NCBI GenBank assembly: GCA_021798655.1 | Contig: JAJZFE010000052.1 | Span: forward strand, 1-8,364 | Length of the DNA stretch: 8,364 nt | From: Acidobacteriota bacterium | Lineage (GTDB): Bacteria > Acidobacteriota > Terriglobia > Terriglobales > Acidobacteriaceae | Direction: 5' to 3' | Part shown: in pieces, positions 6,546-8,364 of the stretch | How positions within the stretch are numbered: the stretch's first letter is position 1 | Layout of the letters: each line of letters opens with the position of its first letter | Program-made: the position numbers and the translations under genes | The notes under the pieces: model-generated | What the model saw: only the letters and a program-made list of their open reading frames with translations | What the model was told of the DNA's origin: nothing | Database searches by the model: none

Positions 6546-7598
6546 GTGTCAGCTTCTCGCAAATCCAACCGGCAGTCGGCTCGTCCGGCCTCGCTGGCCA
6601 CGCTGGCGGAGCACCTCGGGCTATCGCCGGCCGCCATCTCGCGTGTCCTGAATCGTGTGCCTGCCGCGAAGTCGATTCCGCAGGCCACGCAGGAGCGCAT
6701 CTTCGCGGCGGCCAAGCTCTTCAACTATCGGCCCAACGTGCTCGCGCGCAGCCTGCAGCGCGGCCACTCCATGACCATCGGCGTGCTGATGCCGGAGGTC
6801 TCCGAGGGCTATGCGACACTCGTGCTCGCCGGCATCGAGCAGGCATTGTTGCAGGCCGGCTACTGCTATCTGCTCAACAGTCATCATCGCCGCGAAGAGC
6901 TGGTCGAGCGCTCCATCCGGATGTTCGAAGAGCGCTCCACCGATGGCATGATCGCCATCGACACAGTGCTGCACCATGACACCCATCTGCCCACTGTCAC
7001 CGTCTCCTGTCCGCTGCAGCCGGGCGATGCGATTCGCATTACGCTGGACCACAGCCGCGCCGCGGAGTTGGCGATCGACCATCTCGTCGAGCTGGGCCAC
7101 ACGCGCATCGCCATCCTCAAGGGACAGGCCTTCAGCTCGGACACTGAACCGCGCGCGCAGGCCATTCATCGCGCAGCGGCCAGGGCTGGCATCACGGTTC
7201 CCGACGCCCTGATCGAGCAGCTGCAGGGCGATACCCCGACCAGCGAACCCGGCTACCAGGCCGCGCAGAGACTCATCGCGTCAAAGGCGGCATTCACAGC
7301 GCTCTTCGCGTTCAACGATGTCTCCGCCATCGGCGCCATCCGCGCGCTTCGCGAGGCCGGCCTCCGCGTGCCGCAGGATGTCTCCGTCGTCGGCTTCGAC
7401 GACGTGCAGTCGGCCGCATTTCAAAACCCCGCACTCACCACCGTGCGCCAGCCGCTGCACTCGATGGGCATGCTCGCGGCTGAGACGCTGATCCAGCAGA
7501 TCGCTTCTTCCGCCACGCAGGACGCGGTCCGGCAAGTGATGGTCGATCCTGAACTCATCGTCCGCGAGTCCACCGGCCCTGCGCCTGCGAAGCGGTAG
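6546..7598 (+). CDS. LacI-family transcriptional regulator
   Basis: 350-residue repressor-type protein of normal family length. After a basic N-terminal tail (SASRKSNRQSARPAS), the helix-turn-helix lies at about 16-36 (SLATLAEHLGLSPAAISRVLN), followed by SIPQATQERIFAAAKLFNYRPN and the hinge-helix segment VLARSLQRG (65-73). The periplasmic-binding-protein-like effector domain begins at MTIGVLMPEVSEGY (76-89) and includes TDGMIAID (132-139), LVELGHTRIAILKG (180-193), FTALFAFNDVSAIGAIRALRE (250-270), VPQDVSVVGFDDVQSA (275-290) and LTTVRQPLHSMG (297-308). GTG 6546 is chosen because it is the only common start just ahead of the DNA-binding domain; the frame is open much further upstream, but only as an out-of-frame reading of hpnA. 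No clear ribosome binding site precedes it. Family members usually sense sugars or nucleosides; the effector cannot be read from the sequence. Its place between hpnA and hpnG makes the hopanoid genes, or itself, the obvious targets. Confidence 0.92.
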   Translation: MSASRKSNRQSARPASLATLAEHLGLSPAAISRVLNRVPAAKSIPQATQERIFAAAKLFNYRPNVLARSLQRGHSMTIGVLMPEVSEGYATLVLAGIEQALLQAGYCYLLNSHHRREELVERSIRMFEERSTDGMIAIDTVLHHDTHLPTVTVSCPLQPGDAIRITLDHSRAAELAIDHLVELGHTRIAILKGQAFSSDTEPRAQAIHRAAARAGITVPDALIEQLQGDTPTSEPGYQAAQRLIASKAAFTALFAFNDVSAIGAIRALREAGLRVPQDVSVVGFDDVQSAAFQNPALTTVRQPLHSMGMLAAETLIQQIASSATQDAVRQVMVDPELIVRESTGPAPAKR

Positions 7599-7614
7599 CG
7601 GAGCAGCGCCCTCG

Positions 7615-7620
7615 TACAAT
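7615..7620 (+). promoter_or_regulatory. Candidate -10 element of hpnG, implying a near-leaderless mRNA
   Basis: TACAAT matches the -10 consensus at five of six bases and ends eight bases before the ATG at 7629, so transcription would begin one or two bases before the start codon. No clear -35 lies 16-18 bases upstream. The weak AGAAG at 7621-7625 is too close to the ATG for an ordinary Shine-Dalgarno site. Confidence 0.4.
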
Positions 7621-7628
7621 AGAAGTAG

Positions 7629-8315
7629 ATGCCACCCTCGCTCGCCATCATCGCCGCTCTGCCTCGGGAGATCGCCTCGCTGGTGCAGGGCGTTCAGCCG
7701 GACAGCGCTCTTCTCCGCCGCCGGATCCATCTGTACAGGCTGCCTGCGGCCATCGTCGTCGCTGCGGGCATGGGCGCGTCGCGCGCAACGCTCGCCGTCG
7801 AAGCCGCGCTGTCCGCAGGTTCCATCACCACACTGATCTCCGCCGGCCTGGCCGGAGCGTGCACACCTTCGCTCGCGCCCGGCGACGTCGTTGAAGCCAG
7901 TACCGTCATCGCGGTCGACACCGGCGAGCGTTTCACGACCTCCGCCTCGCCGCTCTGCATCCTTGCGTCCAGCAGCACCATCGCCAGCGTGCAGGAGAAG
8001 CATCGCCTCGCCGCAACGTACAACGCCGCGCTCGTCGATATGGAAGCGGCCACCGTCGCGCGTCTGGCTCTCGCTCATCGCCTGCAGTTTCGAGCCATCA
8101 AGGCCATCTCCGACGCGCACGACTTCGAGCTTGAAGCGCTCAATCGCTTTGCCACCGCGCAGGGTCAGTTCCGCACGGCAGCCTTCGCGCTGCACACGGC
8201 GCTCCGGCCTGCAACCTGGTCGGCGGCCGCACAACTGGGCCGCAACAGCCAGTTCGCACTGCGCGCACTGCACACTCGCCTGCAGCAGATTATTGCCGCA
8301 GAGCCACTACCGTAA
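7629..8315 (+). CDS. hpnG: Nucleoside phosphorylase-fold protein, probable HpnG (adenosylhopane phosphorylase/nucleosidase)
   Basis: 228-residue protein of the purine nucleoside phosphorylase / MTA-SAH nucleosidase superfamily. In hopanoid pathways HpnG removes adenine from adenosylhopane, the HpnH product, to give the ribosyl-hopane side chain. Visible family motifs are the first strand LAIIAALPREI (5-15) with E14, VVAAGMGASRATLA (43-56), ISAGLAGACTPSLAPGDVV (70-88), VDMEAATVARLA (136-147) with E139 at the nucleoside-binding Glu position, and AIKAISDAHDFEL (156-168) with D162 at the catalytic Asp position. The stretch between GDVV and VDMEA is about 50 residues, shorter than in E. coli-type MTA/SAH nucleosidases. 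ATG 7629 directly follows an in-frame TAG, which fixes the 5' limit. HpnG is favoured by the nearby hpnH, shc and hpnA; a general purine nucleosidase is the alternative. Family certain, specific name moderately so. Confidence 0.8.
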   Translation: MPPSLAIIAALPREIASLVQGVQPDSALLRRRIHLYRLPAAIVVAAGMGASRATLAVEAALSAGSITTLISAGLAGACTPSLAPGDVVEASTVIAVDTGERFTTSASPLCILASSSTIASVQEKHRLAATYNAALVDMEAATVARLALAHRLQFRAIKAISDAHDFELEALNRFATAQGQFRTAAFALHTALRPATWSAAAQLGRNSQFALRALHTRLQQIIAAEPLP

Positions 8316-8339
8316 CTCCAGCAGGGAACACCGCACACC

Positions 8340-8364
8340 ATGCCCGACACACTGCCCACGGCCA
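8340..8364 (+). CDS. Possible start of a further gene, truncated by window end
   Basis: An ATG 24 bases after the hpnG stop opens a frame reading MPDTLPTA to the end of the window. A weak purine-rich AGGGAA (8323-8328) lies 11 bases upstream. The spacing suits another member of the same cluster, but eight residues do not allow identification or proof that it is a gene. Confidence 0.35.

Noticed and set aside
7281..8273. Minus-strand open frame (330 codons) opposite the lacI end and hpnG
   Set aside because: It crosses two real genes and their spacer in antisense, and its translation is a repetitive Arg/Gly/Asp mixture.

Overview
The window is GC-rich, densely coding and read entirely on the + strand. 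Gene content and order suggest an Acidobacteriota genome of the Terriglobia type. The reasons are a hopanoid cluster built around squalene-hopene cyclase, HpnH and HpnA, a LacI-family regulator of the 'SIPQ...RPN..ARSL...MSxGV...SEGY' kind that I associate with that group, and a lytB/ispH gene next to shc. The assignment rests on remembered protein resemblance, not on a search.

Layout: (1) 1-552 is the 3' part of a NarL/FixJ-type response regulator, probably unrelated to what follows. (2) 553-667 is a spacer ending in a good -10 hexamer six bases before the ispH start. (3) 668-1687 is ispH, the last step of the MEP isoprenoid pathway. (4) 1787-3820 is shc, squalene-hopene cyclase. (5) 3868-5025 is hpnH, the radical SAM adenosylhopane synthase. 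(6) 5029-5487 is an uncharacterised 152-residue protein set between hpnH and hpnA with gaps of 3 and 6 bases. (7) 5494-6492 is hpnA, the hopanoid-associated NAD(P)-dependent epimerase. (8) 6546-7598 is a LacI-family regulator. (9) 7629-8315 is a nucleoside-phosphorylase-fold protein, probably HpnG. (10) A further reading frame may begin at 8340 and run off the end.

Together the genes describe a route. IspH supplies IPP/DMAPP, squalene is made by genes outside the window, Shc cyclises it to hopene, HpnH adds the 5'-deoxyadenosyl group from SAM, and HpnG removes adenine to give the C35 ribosyl-type side chain. HpnA probably acts on the side chain or a sugar donor. shc, hpnH, the 152-residue gene and hpnA look like one operon. 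lacI and hpnG follow on the same strand, but hpnG has its own promoter-like hexamer.

The points most worth following are the conserved-looking small protein locked between hpnH and hpnA, the sugar-type repressor embedded in a lipid gene cluster, and the contrast between leaderless-looking starts (ispH, hpnG, perhaps shc) and Shine-Dalgarno-led starts (hpnH and the small protein). I saw no RNA genes, insertion sequences, CRISPR arrays or convincing terminators.
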